DNA from: Streptomyces pactum | Lineage (GTDB): Bacteria; Actinomycetota; Actinomycetes; Streptomycetales; Streptomycetaceae | Assembly: GCF_016031615.1 (NCBI RefSeq) | Contig: NZ_JACYXC010000001.1 | Coordinates: 806,001-870,000 of the forward strand | DNA length: 64,000 nt | Reading direction: 5' to 3' | Part shown: in pieces, positions 18,158 through 26,647 of the stretch | Position numbering within the stretch: the first letter of the stretch is position 1 | How the letters are laid out: each line of letters starts with the position of its first letter | Position numbers and translations under genes: made by a program | Notes under the pieces: generated by a model | Seen by the model: the letters and a program-made list of their open reading frames with translations, nothing else | Told to the model about the DNA's origin: nothing | Databases searched by the model: none

Positions 18158-18178
18158 GATTGACGGTCCGCGTCAATC
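18158..18178. promoter_or_regulatory. Operator candidate between MFS and ArsR-type genes
   Basis: GATTGACG at 18158-18165 and its exact reverse complement at 18171-18178 flank five bases. The site lies in the 99-bp divergent gap and fits a dimeric winged-helix repressor. Confidence 0.65.
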
Positions 18179-18217
18179 GGCGACGCCGCCGGCCGGCCGC
18201 TGCGTGATGCTGTGCGG

Positions 18218-19300
18218 ATGACGTTGAGGATCGACATCGGCGGTCGGCCGGACGAGCGCCTGCGGTTCGCCGCCTCCCCGCTGGCCGAACTGACCGCGAT
18301 GCTGCACGTGCTGGCCGAACCCGGGCACCATCCGCGGTTCGCCGGCTGGGCCGCTCAGGTGTGGGACGGGCTGCGGCCGGAGCTGGCCGAGCGGCTGCGG
18401 GAGGCGGAGTTCCTCTGGCGCTCCTCCCAGGCCGACTTCCTGCTGCCCGCCCGCCCCCGGCCGACCCTGGCCGAGGAGCTGGACGACGTCGATCTGCTCG
18501 ACGACGACACCTATGTGACCGCCGCGCTGGTGACCACCTGCGGCGGCGGCCGGGTCCGCTTCCCCGCGCCGTCGCCGCTGACCGACCCGGCCGCCCGCCG
18601 GCGGGCCCTGGACCTGGCCCAGGCCCGTGGCGCCCGGCAGGAGGCGTTCGCGGAACGGCTGCTGGCGGACCCGGCCGCGGTGCGGGCGCGGGTGCGCCAC
18701 ACCCTCGAAGAGTGCGCGGAAGCGTTCTTCGACGCCGCCTGGGCGGACGCCGCGGTGCGTCTCGCCACCGATCTGCGGCTGAAGAACGACCTGCTCCGGC
18801 GGCAGGGCGCCGGGGCGGCGCTGGCGTCGGTCTCCGGGGCGGTCGCCCTGGCCCCGGACGGCGACCACATCGTCGTGGACAAGCTGCAGGACAAGGCGAC
18901 CACCGCCCACGACACCGTCACCTTCATCCCCAGCGTCCACAACAGCCCGCACCTGGTGGTGGTCCACGCGCCCGGCTGGCAGCCGGTGGTGCAGTACCCG
19001 GTGGCCGAGCCGCGACCACCGGAGCCGGTGCCGCTGGAGACGGTCAGCCTGCGGCTGGAGGCGCTCGCCCATCCGGTACGGCTGCGGCTGCTGCGCACCC
19101 TGGCCCGTGGCCCGCACACCACCGGTGAGCTGGCCCACCTCTGGGACCTGTCGGCCCCCGAGGTCTCCCGCCACCTCGCGGTCCTGCGCCGCGCGGGCCT
19201 GCTCACCCCGCGGCGGCACGGCCGGTACGTGCGCCACAGCCTCAACCTGCCCGACCTGACGGCGCTGGGCACCGACCTGCTGGCCGCCGTGCTGCGCTGA
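18218..19300 (+). CDS. DUF5937/ArsR family transcriptional regulator
   Basis: A 360-residue regulator. The N-terminal two thirds (about 1-260) match the DUF5937-type region found with ArsR domains. The C-terminal 80 residues form an ArsR winged helix, with HPVRLRLLRTLARGPHTTGE followed by the recognition helix LSAPEVSRHLAVLRRAGLL. No cysteine pair for metal sensing is seen in the winged helix, so a metal is unlikely as ligand. ATG 18218 is favoured because a GATGCT box lies six bases upstream, as in leaderless genes; a GTG at 18212 is possible. It is divergent from the MFS gene, which it probably represses together with itself. Confidence 0.85.
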   Translation: MTLRIDIGGRPDERLRFAASPLAELTAMLHVLAEPGHHPRFAGWAAQVWDGLRPELAERLREAEFLWRSSQADFLLPARPRPTLAEELDDVDLLDDDTYVTAALVTTCGGGRVRFPAPSPLTDPAARRRALDLAQARGARQEAFAERLLADPAAVRARVRHTLEECAEAFFDAAWADAAVRLATDLRLKNDLLRRQGAGAALASVSGAVALAPDGDHIVVDKLQDKATTAHDTVTFIPSVHNSPHLVVVHAPGWQPVVQYPVAEPRPPEPVPLETVSLRLEALAHPVRLRLLRTLARGPHTTGELAHLWDLSAPEVSRHLAVLRRAGLLTPRRHGRYVRHSLNLPDLTALGTDLLAAVLR

Positions 19301-19509
19301 GCGGCCCCCGGAGGCGCCGACGCGCGGGCGGCCCGGCCGCGGAACGGGGTACGGCCCGGCTGCGCGCCGGCGCGGTGCGGCGGCGGTACGGGGGCTGCGC
19401 GCCCGGCCGCCCACCGGCCCCGCCGCCGGCAGCACGCCGGACCGCCGCCTCCGCACCCCGGGCCGGCACCCGCCACCCGGCCGGCATCCGCCCGGCCCGG
19501 CGCCCGCCG

Positions 19510-19543
19510 CGTCCCGGGGCACGGTCCGCCGTGCCCCGGGACG
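19510..19543 (-). terminator. Hairpin after the AAA ATPase gene
   Basis: A perfect 15-bp stem (19510-19524 with 19529-19543) has a 4-base loop and lies six bases past the leftward stop. Confidence 0.75.
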
Positions 19544-19548
19544 GTGCC

Positions 19549-21033
19549 TCAGACCGGGTCGGCGTCCGGGTCGTCCAGCCGGCCCAGCTCGTCGTCGTCC
19601 AGCTCGTCCAGCTCGTCGTCCAGGTCCCCGCGGCCGCAGGCGGGGTCGGGCACGCCCAGCAGCCTTCGGGTGAGCGCATCGCGGTCGGAGAGCAGTTCGT
19701 CCAGGGCGGCGGTCAGGTCCGCCACCTCGACCACCTCGGAGTCCCGCTCGGCCGCGAACAGCACGGTGCGGCGGACGAGTTCCTTGGTGAACGAGGCCGT
19801 GGTGCCCTCGGTACGGTCGACCACCGACTCCGTCGCGGCGTCGTCCAGGCCGAGCGGACCGCCGTACAGCTCCAGCAGCCGGCGGCGGCCGGCCTCGTCG
19901 GGCAGCGGGATCTCCACCGCCATGTCCACCCGTCCGGGCCGCTGCGCGAGCGCCGGTTCCAGCAGGTCCGCGCGGTTGGTGGTGAGCAGGAACGCCACGT
20001 CGGCGTCGTCGCCCAGGCCGTCCATCTCGTTGAGGACCTGGAAGAGCAGCGGCTGTTCGCCGTCGCTGTAGTCGCGGGCCTCGGCCACCAGGTCGCAGTC
20101 CTCCAGCACCACCAGCGCCGGCTGGAGCTGCCGGGCGAGCGCGCAGGCGGCGCCCACGTGCTGGATGGTGGTGCCGGCCAGCACCACGACGGTGAACTCC
20201 GGCAGCTGGGAGAGGAGGTAGCGGACGGTGTGCGTCTTGCCGGTGCCGGGCGGGCCGTACAGCAGCAGGCCGCGGCGGAGGTGCTGTCCGGTGGCGCGCA
20301 GCCGCTCCCGGCGCCGGGCGACGCCCACCACCTGGCGTTCGACGCGGTCCAGCAGGCCCTCGGGGAGCACGATGTCGGCCGGGTTCAGCGCCGGCCGGCG
20401 GTGGAACCGGAAGGGCCCGATGCCCTCGCTGAAGTCCGACCCCTCGAAGGAGATGACCTTGCCGCGGAAGACGTTGTGCTCGCGGATCAGCCGGTCGATC
20501 CCGGACAGCAGCCCCTTCGCCGCGTCCCGGCTGGGGGCGAGCACTTCCAGGGTGACGTGGTTGCCGTCGTACTCGCCGCTGGGTCCGCGCAGCAGCACCG
20601 CGTACCGGTCGTCGCCGTCGGTACCCAGGTAGAGGCCGAAGGAGACACAGGCCAGCTCCTCGTCGGTGGAGACCGGAACATAGGCGTAGTCCACCGCGCC
20701 GACCCGGTAGCGGCCGTAGGTCTGCGCGGCCATGAGGAGTTCGGCGAGCGACTCGAAGCGCCGGTTCTCGCCGGTGACCCCGATCAGTTCGTGGCCGCGG
20801 CCCTCGGTGTTGAACCAGCGCTCCAGCGCCAGGTGGACATTGGCGTGGTCGTACGGCGGCCGGGTGGCCTTCACGACCGGGATGTCCTGCGGGGGCCGGC
20901 CCAGATGCCGGGTGAGCCGTCCCAGCAGCGACTGCGCCTCGTCCGGCTGCTCCTCCCGGTGCACGACCTGCTGGAGGAACGCCTCGAAGAGCCGGCCGAA
21001 CGCGGCGATGTCGCCGGGATTGCTGATGTCCAC
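19549..21033 (-). CDS. AAA family ATPase (FtsH/CDC48-like single domain)
   Basis: A 494-residue ATPase. Residues 1 to about 245 form an N-terminal region without a recognisable domain. The AAA module follows, with Walker A GPPGTGKTHTVRYLL near residue 265, Walker B LVVLEDCD, and the second region of homology LLTTNRADLLEPALAQRPGR, including arginine fingers. The last 30 residues are strongly acidic (runs of D and E). No membrane span or protease domain is present. GTG 21033 is preferred because GGGGAG lies seven bases upstream. It is a single gene with its own hairpin. A protein-remodelling role follows from the family; the target is unknown. Confidence 0.82.
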   Translation of the reverse strand: MDISNPGDIAAFGRLFEAFLQQVVHREEQPDEAQSLLGRLTRHLGRPPQDIPVVKATRPPYDHANVHLALERWFNTEGRGHELIGVTGENRRFESLAELLMAAQTYGRYRVGAVDYAYVPVSTDEELACVSFGLYLGTDGDDRYAVLLRGPSGEYDGNHVTLEVLAPSRDAAKGLLSGIDRLIREHNVFRGKVISFEGSDFSEGIGPFRFHRRPALNPADIVLPEGLLDRVERQVVGVARRRERLRATGQHLRRGLLLYGPPGTGKTHTVRYLLSQLPEFTVVVLAGTTIQHVGAACALARQLQPALVVLEDCDLVAEARDYSDGEQPLLFQVLNEMDGLGDDADVAFLLTTNRADLLEPALAQRPGRVDMAVEIPLPDEAGRRRLLELYGGPLGLDDAATESVVDRTEGTTASFTKELVRRTVLFAAERDSEVVEVADLTAALDELLSDRDALTRRLLGVPDPACGRGDLDDELDELDDDELGRLDDPDADPV

Positions 21034-21203
21034 CTGTGTACTCCCCGTGCGGTGTCGTCGTCGCACCGCACGGTAGCCCAGCGGGCGGAGGGGCGGCCGG
21101 TGGTTTTCCCGCCGCCGGCTCCCCCCGCGGAGGTTCCGCCGCCGGCCCGCCCGCGGGGAGCGTCCGCACCGCAGGGCTCTGCCCCGGGGCGGTGCGGCCC
21201 GGC

Positions 21204-22484
21204 TCAGCCGGCGGTGGGCCGGCCGCTGAGCCGCTCCAGGTCGGACCGGGTCAGACCGGTCAGCCGCTCGGTCTCCGCCGGGTCCACCGCGCCGCAGTCC
21301 AGGCCGCGCAGCAGGTAGCCGCTGAGCGCCTTGGCGGTGGCCGGTTCGTCCATCACGTCACCGCCGGCCCGGCCGACGTACGCGGCGAGCCGGGCGGCGG
21401 CCCGCTCCAGGCCCTCGCGGTAGAAGGCGTAGACGGCGGCGTACCGGGTGGGCAGGTGGCCGGGGTGCATGTCCCAGCCCTGGTAGTAGGCGCGGGCCAG
21501 GGAGCGGCGGACCAGTGCGTGGTGGAGCCGCCAGGCGTCGTGCACCTGAGCGGTGGGACCGACCGGCAGCACATTGGTGGAGCCGTCCGACAGGCGCACC
21601 CCGGTGCCCGCCGCGGCGACCTGCATCACCGCCTTGGCGTGGTCGGCGACGGGGTGGTCCAGGGACTGGTGGGCGGCGCTGACCCCGCAGGAGGCGCTGT
21701 AGTCGAAGGTGCCGTAGTGCAGCGAGGTGGCGCGGCCCTGGGCGGCGTCGATCATCCGGGCGACGGTGGCGCGGCCGTCCGGGCCGAGAACGGCCTGGGT
21801 GGTCTCGATCTGGATCTCGAAGCCGATACGGCCCGGGGCCAGGCCGCGGGCCTTCTCGAACTCCTCGCAGAGCCGGACCATGGCGGTCACCTGTTCGGGG
21901 TAGGTGACCTTGGGCAGGGTGAGCACGAGCCCCTCGGGGAGCCCACCGGCCTCCATCAGTCCGGTGAGGAAGATGTCCAGGGTGCGGATGCCGCGGTCCC
22001 GGACGGCCGCCTCCATGCACTTCATGCGGATACCGGTGTACGGCGCGGCGGTGCCCTCGCGGCAGGCGTCGGCGACCAGCCGGGCGGCACGGGCGGCGGC
22101 GGCGTCCTCCTCGGCGTCGGGGCGGGGACCGTACCCGTCCTCGAAGTCGATGCGCAGGTCCTCGACGGGTTCGCGCTCCAGCTTGGCGCGGACCCGGTCG
22201 TACACCGGGCCGGCGAGGTCGTCGGGGATGCCGAGGACGGCGGCGAGCGCGGCGGCGTCCGGGGCGTGCCGGTCCAGCGCCGCCAGGGCCTGGTCGCCCC
22301 ACTCGCGCACGGTGGTCGCGGAGAAGGCGTCGGCCGGGACGTAGACGGTGTGCACGGGCTGCCGGGTGCCGGGGTCGCCGGGGTAGCGCCGGGCCAGTTC
22401 GGCGTCGACCCCAGCGAGGGAGGACGCGATGTCCTCGGCCACGGCGCCCGCCAGGCTGGTGCTCACCGTCTCCTGCTGACCCAT
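21204..22484 (-). CDS. HpcH/HpaI-type aldolase/citrate lyase family protein (DUF6986-like)
   Basis: A 426-residue TIM-barrel protein related to citrate lyase beta subunits and malate synthase. It contains the acidic metal-site segments LRIDFEDGYGPRPD and GFEIQIETTQAV, plus GTFDYSASCGVSA. It is longer than HpaI aldolases and matches the larger actinomycete type. ATG 22484 has an AAAGG about eight bases upstream. The open frame runs much further upstream through repeats, which I do not treat as coding. It lies downstream of etfBA on the same strand but is separated by a terminator and 580 bp. Carbon-carbon cleavage of a CoA or free acid is the family role; the substrate is unknown. Confidence 0.78.
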   Translation of the reverse strand: MGQQETVSTSLAGAVAEDIASSLAGVDAELARRYPGDPGTRQPVHTVYVPADAFSATTVREWGDQALAALDRHAPDAAALAAVLGIPDDLAGPVYDRVRAKLEREPVEDLRIDFEDGYGPRPDAEEDAAAARAARLVADACREGTAAPYTGIRMKCMEAAVRDRGIRTLDIFLTGLMEAGGLPEGLVLTLPKVTYPEQVTAMVRLCEEFEKARGLAPGRIGFEIQIETTQAVLGPDGRATVARMIDAAQGRATSLHYGTFDYSASCGVSAAHQSLDHPVADHAKAVMQVAAAGTGVRLSDGSTNVLPVGPTAQVHDAWRLHHALVRRSLARAYYQGWDMHPGHLPTRYAAVYAFYREGLERAAARLAAYVGRAGGDVMDEPATAKALSGYLLRGLDCGAVDPAETERLTGLTRSDLERLSGRPTAG

Positions 22485-22500
22485 ACCCTCACCCTTTCTT

Positions 22501-22515
22501 TTCCGCTTCACGGAA
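22501..22515 (-). promoter_or_regulatory. IclR-like operator candidate before the aldolase gene
   Basis: TTCCG and CGGAA flank five bases at 22501-22515. A second partial palindrome starts with the same CGGAA. The spacing resembles IclR-family sites. It is 17 bp upstream of the start codon. No regulator is adjacent. Confidence 0.4.
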
Positions 22516-22630
22516 TCAACAATCCGTAGAGCGAAGTTATCCGGGGTCAGGTCGCGGGTCAACACCTCACCGGAGGGCGGACCCCGGTCGGCGCCGGGCC
22601 CCGGGGCGTGGCCCCGCCGGGGACCGGACC

Positions 22631-22804
22631 GGTGGCTTCCGCCGGGGCGGCCCACGGCCCACCGGCTCACCGGTCCGGCGGTCCACCGGTCCGGCCCCCG
22701 GGCCGGTGGACCGGGCCGGTGGCTTCCGCCGGGGCGGCCCACGGCCCACCGGCTCACCGGTCCGGCGGTCCACCGGTCCGGCCCCCGGGCCGGTGGACCG
22801 GGCC
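22631..22804. repeat. Two perfect 87-bp tandem copies
   Basis: Bases 22631-22717 are repeated without a difference at 22718-22804. Each copy contains self-complementary segments such as CCACCGGT. The unit is exactly 29 codons, but no gene is supported across it. Confidence 0.92.
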
Positions 22805-23008
22805 GGTGACCGGCCGTCCGGCCCCGGAGCCGGCCGCCGGCGGTCGCGGACGCCGCCAACCCGGGCCCCTCCCCGCCGCCCGGCGGTGCGGACGCGGGGA
22901 ACACGGACGGCGCCGGGCGCGACGGGCCGGGGGGACTCAGGACGCCAACAACCCCAGGCACCAAGCCCCCGGGACGCCGACGACCCCCGGCGCGACGGTT
23001 CCGGGACG

Positions 23009-23048
23009 CGGACGGCCCCCGGGCACGACAGGCGCCGGGGGCCGTCCG
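23009..23048 (-). terminator. Hairpin after etfA
   Basis: A perfect 14-bp stem (23009-23022 with 23035-23048) encloses a 12-base loop 15 bp beyond the etfA stop. Confidence 0.75.
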
Positions 23049-23063
23049 AACGGGCGGTGCGGG

Positions 23064-24026
23064 TCAGCCCTTGCGGGCCTTGACCTCCTCGGTCAGCTGC
23101 GGGACCACGTCGAACAGGTCACCGACCACGCCGTAGTCCACCAGCTCGAAGATCGGGGCCTCGGCGTCCTTGTTGATGGCCACGATGGTCTTCGAGGTCT
23201 GCATGCCGGCCCGGTGCTGGATGGCACCGGAGATGCCCGCCGCGATGTAGAGCTGCGGCGAGACGGACTTGCCGGTCTGGCCGACCTGGGCGGTGTGCGG
23301 GTACCAGCCGGCGTCCACCGCGGCACGGGAGGCGCCGACGGCCGCACCGAGCGAGTCGGCGAGGGCCTCGATGACCGGGAAGTTCTCGGCCCCGTTGACG
23401 CCACGGCCACCGGAGACCACGATCGCCGCCTCGGTCAGCTCCGGGCGCCCGGTGGACTCGCGCGGCGTGCGGGAGACGACCTTGGTGCCGGTGGCCAGCT
23501 CGCCGAAGGAGACCTCCAGCTGCTCGACCGCGCCGGCCGCCGGAGCGGCCTCCACGGCGGCGGAGTTGGGCTTGACGGTGATGACCGGGGTGCCCTTGGT
23601 GACGGTGGACCGGGTGGTGAACGCGGCGGCGAACACCGACTGGGTCGCCACCGGGCCCTCGTCCCCGGCCTCCAGGTCCACGGCGTCGGTGATGAGACCG
23701 GAGCCGATGCGGACCGCGAGGCGGGCGGCGATCTCCTTGCCCTCGGCGGAGGACGGGAAGAGGACGGCGACCGGGGAGACGGCCTGGTACGCGGCGGCGA
23801 CCGCGTCCACCTTCGGCACGACCAGGTAGTCGGCGAACTCCGGGGCGTCGGCGGTGAGCACCTTCACCGCGCCGTGCTCGGCGAGCACCCCGGCGGCGGC
23901 GTCGGCACCGGCGCCCAGGTGGACCGCGACCGGGTCGCCGATGCGGCGGGCCAGGGTCAGCAGTTCGAGGGTGGGCTTGCGGACGGCGCCGTCCACGTGA
24001 TCGACGTAGACAAGGACTTCAGCCAT
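23064..24026 (-). CDS. etfA: Electron transfer flavoprotein subunit alpha
   Basis: A 320-residue alpha subunit that binds FAD and passes electrons from acyl-CoA and other dehydrogenases to the quinone pool. The C-terminal FAD-binding domain is complete: IVVSGGRGVNGAENF, AVGASRAAVDAGW, QVGQTGKSVSPQLYIA and GISGAIQHRAGM. It follows etfB on the same strand with a 49-bp gap and is closed by a hairpin. The acyl-CoA dehydrogenase of the PKS region could use it, but the general housekeeping role is enough to explain it. Confidence 0.95.
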   Translation of the reverse strand: MAEVLVYVDHVDGAVRKPTLELLTLARRIGDPVAVHLGAGADAAAGVLAEHGAVKVLTADAPEFADYLVVPKVDAVAAAYQAVSPVAVLFPSSAEGKEIAARLAVRIGSGLITDAVDLEAGDEGPVATQSVFAAAFTTRSTVTKGTPVITVKPNSAAVEAAPAAGAVEQLEVSFGELATGTKVVSRTPRESTGRPELTEAAIVVSGGRGVNGAENFPVIEALADSLGAAVGASRAAVDAGWYPHTAQVGQTGKSVSPQLYIAAGISGAIQHRAGMQTSKTIVAINKDAEAPIFELVDYGVVGDLFDVVPQLTEEVKARKG

Positions 24027-24075
24027 GGCTTCACTATCTCCTGCGGAAAGAGGGCGGTTGAGGGAGGTGCGGGCC

Positions 24076-24861
24076 TCAGATGAACTTCTGGCCCGCCAGG
24101 AACTCGGCGAGCTGCTTGCCGCCCTCGCCCTCGTCCTTGACGATCGTGCCGGCCGTGCGGGCCGGGCGCTCCTTGGCGTCCTCGACCTTGGTCCAGGCGC
24201 CCTCCAGACCGACCGCGTCCGCGTCGATCTCCAGGTCCTCCAGGTCCCAGGACTCCACCGGCTTCTTCTTGGCCGCCATGATGCCCTTGAAGGAGGGGTA
24301 GCGGGCCTCGCCGGACTGGTCGGTCACCGAGACCACGGCCGGCAGCGCCGCCTCCAGCTGCTCGCTGGCGGTGTCGCCGTCCCGGCGGCCGGTCACCCGG
24401 CCGTCCTCGACCGAGACCTCCGACAGCAGCGTCACCTGCGGCACGCCCAGGCGCTCGGCCAGGATCGCCGGGAGCACGCCCATGTTGCCGTCGGTGGAGG
24501 CCATACCGCAGATGACCAGGTCGTAGCCGATCTTCTCGACGGCCTTGGCGAGCACCAGCGAGGTGCCCATGACGTCGGTGCCGTGCAGGTCGTCGTCCTC
24601 GACGTGGACGGCCTTGTCGGCGCCCATGGACAGCGCCTTGCGGAGCGCGTCCTTGGCGTCCTCGGGGCCCACGGTGAGCACGGTGATCTCCGCCTCGTCG
24701 GCCTCGTCGGCGATCTGCAGCGCCTGCTCGACCGCGTACTCGTCGAGCTCCGAGAGCAGGCCGTCCACGTCGTCGCGATCGACGGTCAGGTCCTCGGCGA
24801 AGTGCCGGTCGCCGGTGGCGTCGGGCACGTACTTCACACAGACAACGATCCTCAAGCTCAC
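24076..24861 (-). CDS. etfB: Electron transfer flavoprotein subunit beta
   Basis: A 261-residue beta subunit, the AMP-binding partner of EtfA. The N-terminal RIVVCVKYVPD and the adenine-nucleotide-contact region CGMASTDGNMGVLPAILAE are typical, and the recognition loop around LGVPQVTLLSEV is present. GTG 24861 has AGGAGA eight bases upstream. It is the first gene of the etfBA operon. Confidence 0.95.
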   Translation of the reverse strand: MSLRIVVCVKYVPDATGDRHFAEDLTVDRDDVDGLLSELDEYAVEQALQIADEADEAEITVLTVGPEDAKDALRKALSMGADKAVHVEDDDLHGTDVMGTSLVLAKAVEKIGYDLVICGMASTDGNMGVLPAILAERLGVPQVTLLSEVSVEDGRVTGRRDGDTASEQLEAALPAVVSVTDQSGEARYPSFKGIMAAKKKPVESWDLEDLEIDADAVGLEGAWTKVEDAKERPARTAGTIVKDEGEGGKQLAEFLAGQKFI

Positions 24862-25046
24862 GCCGGCTCTCCTACTGCATCGTCTCTTGAGCTGCCTTGT
24901 GCTGGCAGCATAGGCGCCTCTCGGGCCGGATCCCGATCGGGGCGACCCTTCGCCGAACGAAATATTACTCGTCAGTACATCGACCGTCCGGGCCGCTGGC
25001 AAGGCCGGTGAACTGTGACCTTCCCAACGGCCGCGGCAGGGACGTC

Positions 25047-25757
25047 TCAGTCCCGCAGCGCGTTGAAGCACCCCTGGTGGTAGAGGAGCGGACGGCCCGC
25101 CCCCGAGGCGTCCCCGGCCACCGGGGAGGCGATCAGCAGCCGGTGGTCCCCGGCCGGTATCCGGGCGGTCACCTCGCACACCAGCCAGGCCGGCACCCCG
25201 GCCAGCAGCGGCACGCCGTGCGGGCCGGTGCGCCAGCGGGTGGGCGGGGCGAAGCGGTCGGCACCGCTGCGCGCGAAGGTGGCGGCCAGCTCCCGCTGGT
25301 GCTCCCCCAGGACGTGCACCCCGACGTACCCGGCGGTGGCGAACACCGGCCAGCTGGAGGAACCGGTGCCCACCCCGAAGGAGAGCAGCGGCGGATCCAT
25401 CGACACCGAGGTCAGCGAGGTCGCGGTGAAACCGGTGGGCCGCTCACCGGCCGCCGTGATCACCGCCACCCCGGCGGCGTGCCGGCGGAAGACCGCGCGC
25501 AGCAGCTCCGCGTCCCCGGCCCCGGCCGGGCCGGGACCCGGTCCGGCGGGACCGGGCGCCTCCGGGCTCGGGGCGGGCGGGGGGTGGCGTGCCGAGGTCC
25601 CGGCGTGGCCGTCATGAGGTCGTCCTTGGGGTGGAGGTACGGGCCGGGGGCCGGCGGGGACCCCGGCGGCAGGCCGCGGCCACCGGTGCCGCCCGCGGCG
25701 CAGTCCGGCGGGCGGGGCGCGCACCGGCGGGCACACCGGAAGGGAGAGGGAGGCCAC
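25047..25757 (-). CDS. Flavin reductase family protein, 5' end uncertain
   Basis: A flavin reductase-like FMN-binding split-barrel protein, the reductase partner of two-component monooxygenases. The core FRRHAAGVAVITAAGERPTG, FTATSLTSVSMDPPLLSFGV and the downstream FATAGYVGVHVLGEHQRELA are typical, and LLYHQGCF is near the end. The start is unclear. In this frame the first start is GTG 25757, giving a low-complexity leader. ATG 25615 lies in another frame with a good AAGGA upstream and would join the core after a one-base shift near 25590. The true gene may therefore start at 25615 with a frameshift or sequencing error. No monooxygenase is adjacent. Confidence 0.72.
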   Translation of the reverse strand: MASLSLPVCPPVRAPPAGLRRGRHRWPRPAAGVPAGPRPVPPPQGRPHDGHAGTSARHPPPAPSPEAPGPAGPGPGPAGAGDAELLRAVFRRHAAGVAVITAAGERPTGFTATSLTSVSMDPPLLSFGVGTGSSSWPVFATAGYVGVHVLGEHQRELAATFARSGADRFAPPTRWRTGPHGVPLLAGVPAWLVCEVTARIPAGDHRLLIASPVAGDASGAGRPLLYHQGCFNALRD

Positions 25758-26034
25758 GCCACATCACGTCAGACTGACGATGCGGGGGACGGGGCGTCAA
25801 GACGGCCCGGACGGATGCGAGATCCGTCACGGGCGCGGCCGGTCGCACCCCCGGCGTGGGCCCGGTCCCGGGCCCGGCGGTGAGCCGACGGGCGGCCCGG
25901 CAGCCGTCACGGCGGTGAGCCGGCGCCGGGTCACCGCCGGGGCCCGTCGGCCGCCACGGGCGCGGGGCCCGGCAGCCGCGTGGCGGCCGGCCGGGCGGTC
26001 ACGGCCGGCGGGGCGGTCACGGCCGGCGGGGCGG
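25758..26034. other. Non-coding stretch between flavin reductase and thioredoxin genes
   Basis: GC-rich sequence with three short GGCGGGGCGGTCA-type repeats near 26000-26040. No gene is supported. Confidence 0.45.
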
Positions 26035-26397
26035 TCAGGGCCGGTGGGGCGGTTCGGGCCGCACCGCCGCACCGAGCGCGGCGATCACGTCGGCCTTCCG
26101 CGGCTGTCCGGCGGCCCGGCGCACCACCGTGCCGCCGGCGTCCAGCACCAGCACCGTGGGGGTGCGGACGATGTCCAACCGGCGGACGAGTTCCAGCCGG
26201 GATTCCGCGTCGATCTCGACATGGGTCACGCCGTCCACCATCGCGGCCACCTCGGCGAGCACCCGGCGGGTGGCCGCGCAGGGCCGGCAGAAGGCACTGG
26301 AGAACTGCACCAGCGTCGCCCGGCGGCCGAGGGCCGCCCCGAGCTGGGCGGCGTCCAGCCGCACCCCTTCACCTCCGGGCACGCTTCCGCCCACCAC
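26035..26397 (-). CDS. Thioredoxin-like protein
   Basis: A 120-residue cytosolic thioredoxin-fold protein. The active site is CRPC in FSSAFCRPCAATRRVLAE instead of WCGPC, and the cis-proline loop is RTPTVLVLDAGG. CRPC has been linked to atypical actinomycete thioredoxins. GTG 26397 is chosen because GGAGGGAGA lies a few bases upstream and gives a normal thioredoxin length; a longer frame starts at TTG 26445. It is divergent from the PlsC gene. It should act as a disulfide reductase or oxidase with an altered redox potential. Confidence 0.83.
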   Translation of the reverse strand: MVGGSVPGGEGVRLDAAQLGAALGRRATLVQFSSAFCRPCAATRRVLAEVAAMVDGVTHVEIDAESRLELVRRLDIVRTPTVLVLDAGGTVVRRAAGQPRKADVIAALGAAVRPEPPHRP

Positions 26398-26577
26398 GCA
26401 CTCTCCCTCCACCACGATCCGCCGCGATCCGCCGCTCCGGGACAACGCTTACCGGGCCGCGCCCCTTCCCGCTTACCGGGCCGCGGCGCGGGCAGACGTG
26501 ATGAGAATCTCCCGCCCGGGCGGGGCCAGCCGCTAGCAGACAGGCCCGACATCAGGCACGATCTGCCACAAGCCCTC

Positions 26578-26597
26578 AACCTACGGCTGCGTAACTT
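26578..26597. promoter_or_regulatory. Imperfect palindrome upstream of the PlsC gene
   Basis: AACCTACG and CGTAACTT flank four bases, with two mismatches in the repeat. It lies 50 bp before the acyltransferase start and resembles sites used by TetR-type lipid regulators. This is weak evidence alone. Confidence 0.3.
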
Positions 26598-26647
26598 CCG
26601 GCGGGAGAACCCTCCCATGGATCGGACACGATGAAGGGTCCCCCACT

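Larger units (their letters stand above)
22485..23063. other. Non-coding stretch with an operator-like palindrome and an 87-bp duplication
   Basis: This 579-bp gap separates etfA from the aldolase gene. It carries an inverted repeat near the aldolase start, two perfect 87-bp tandem copies, and the etf terminator. No gene is supported. Confidence 0.6.

Noticed and set aside
22485..22964. Upstream extension of the aldolase frame through the 87-bp repeats
   Set aside because: The added residues are low-complexity repeats, and a proper ribosome site and start lie at 22484.
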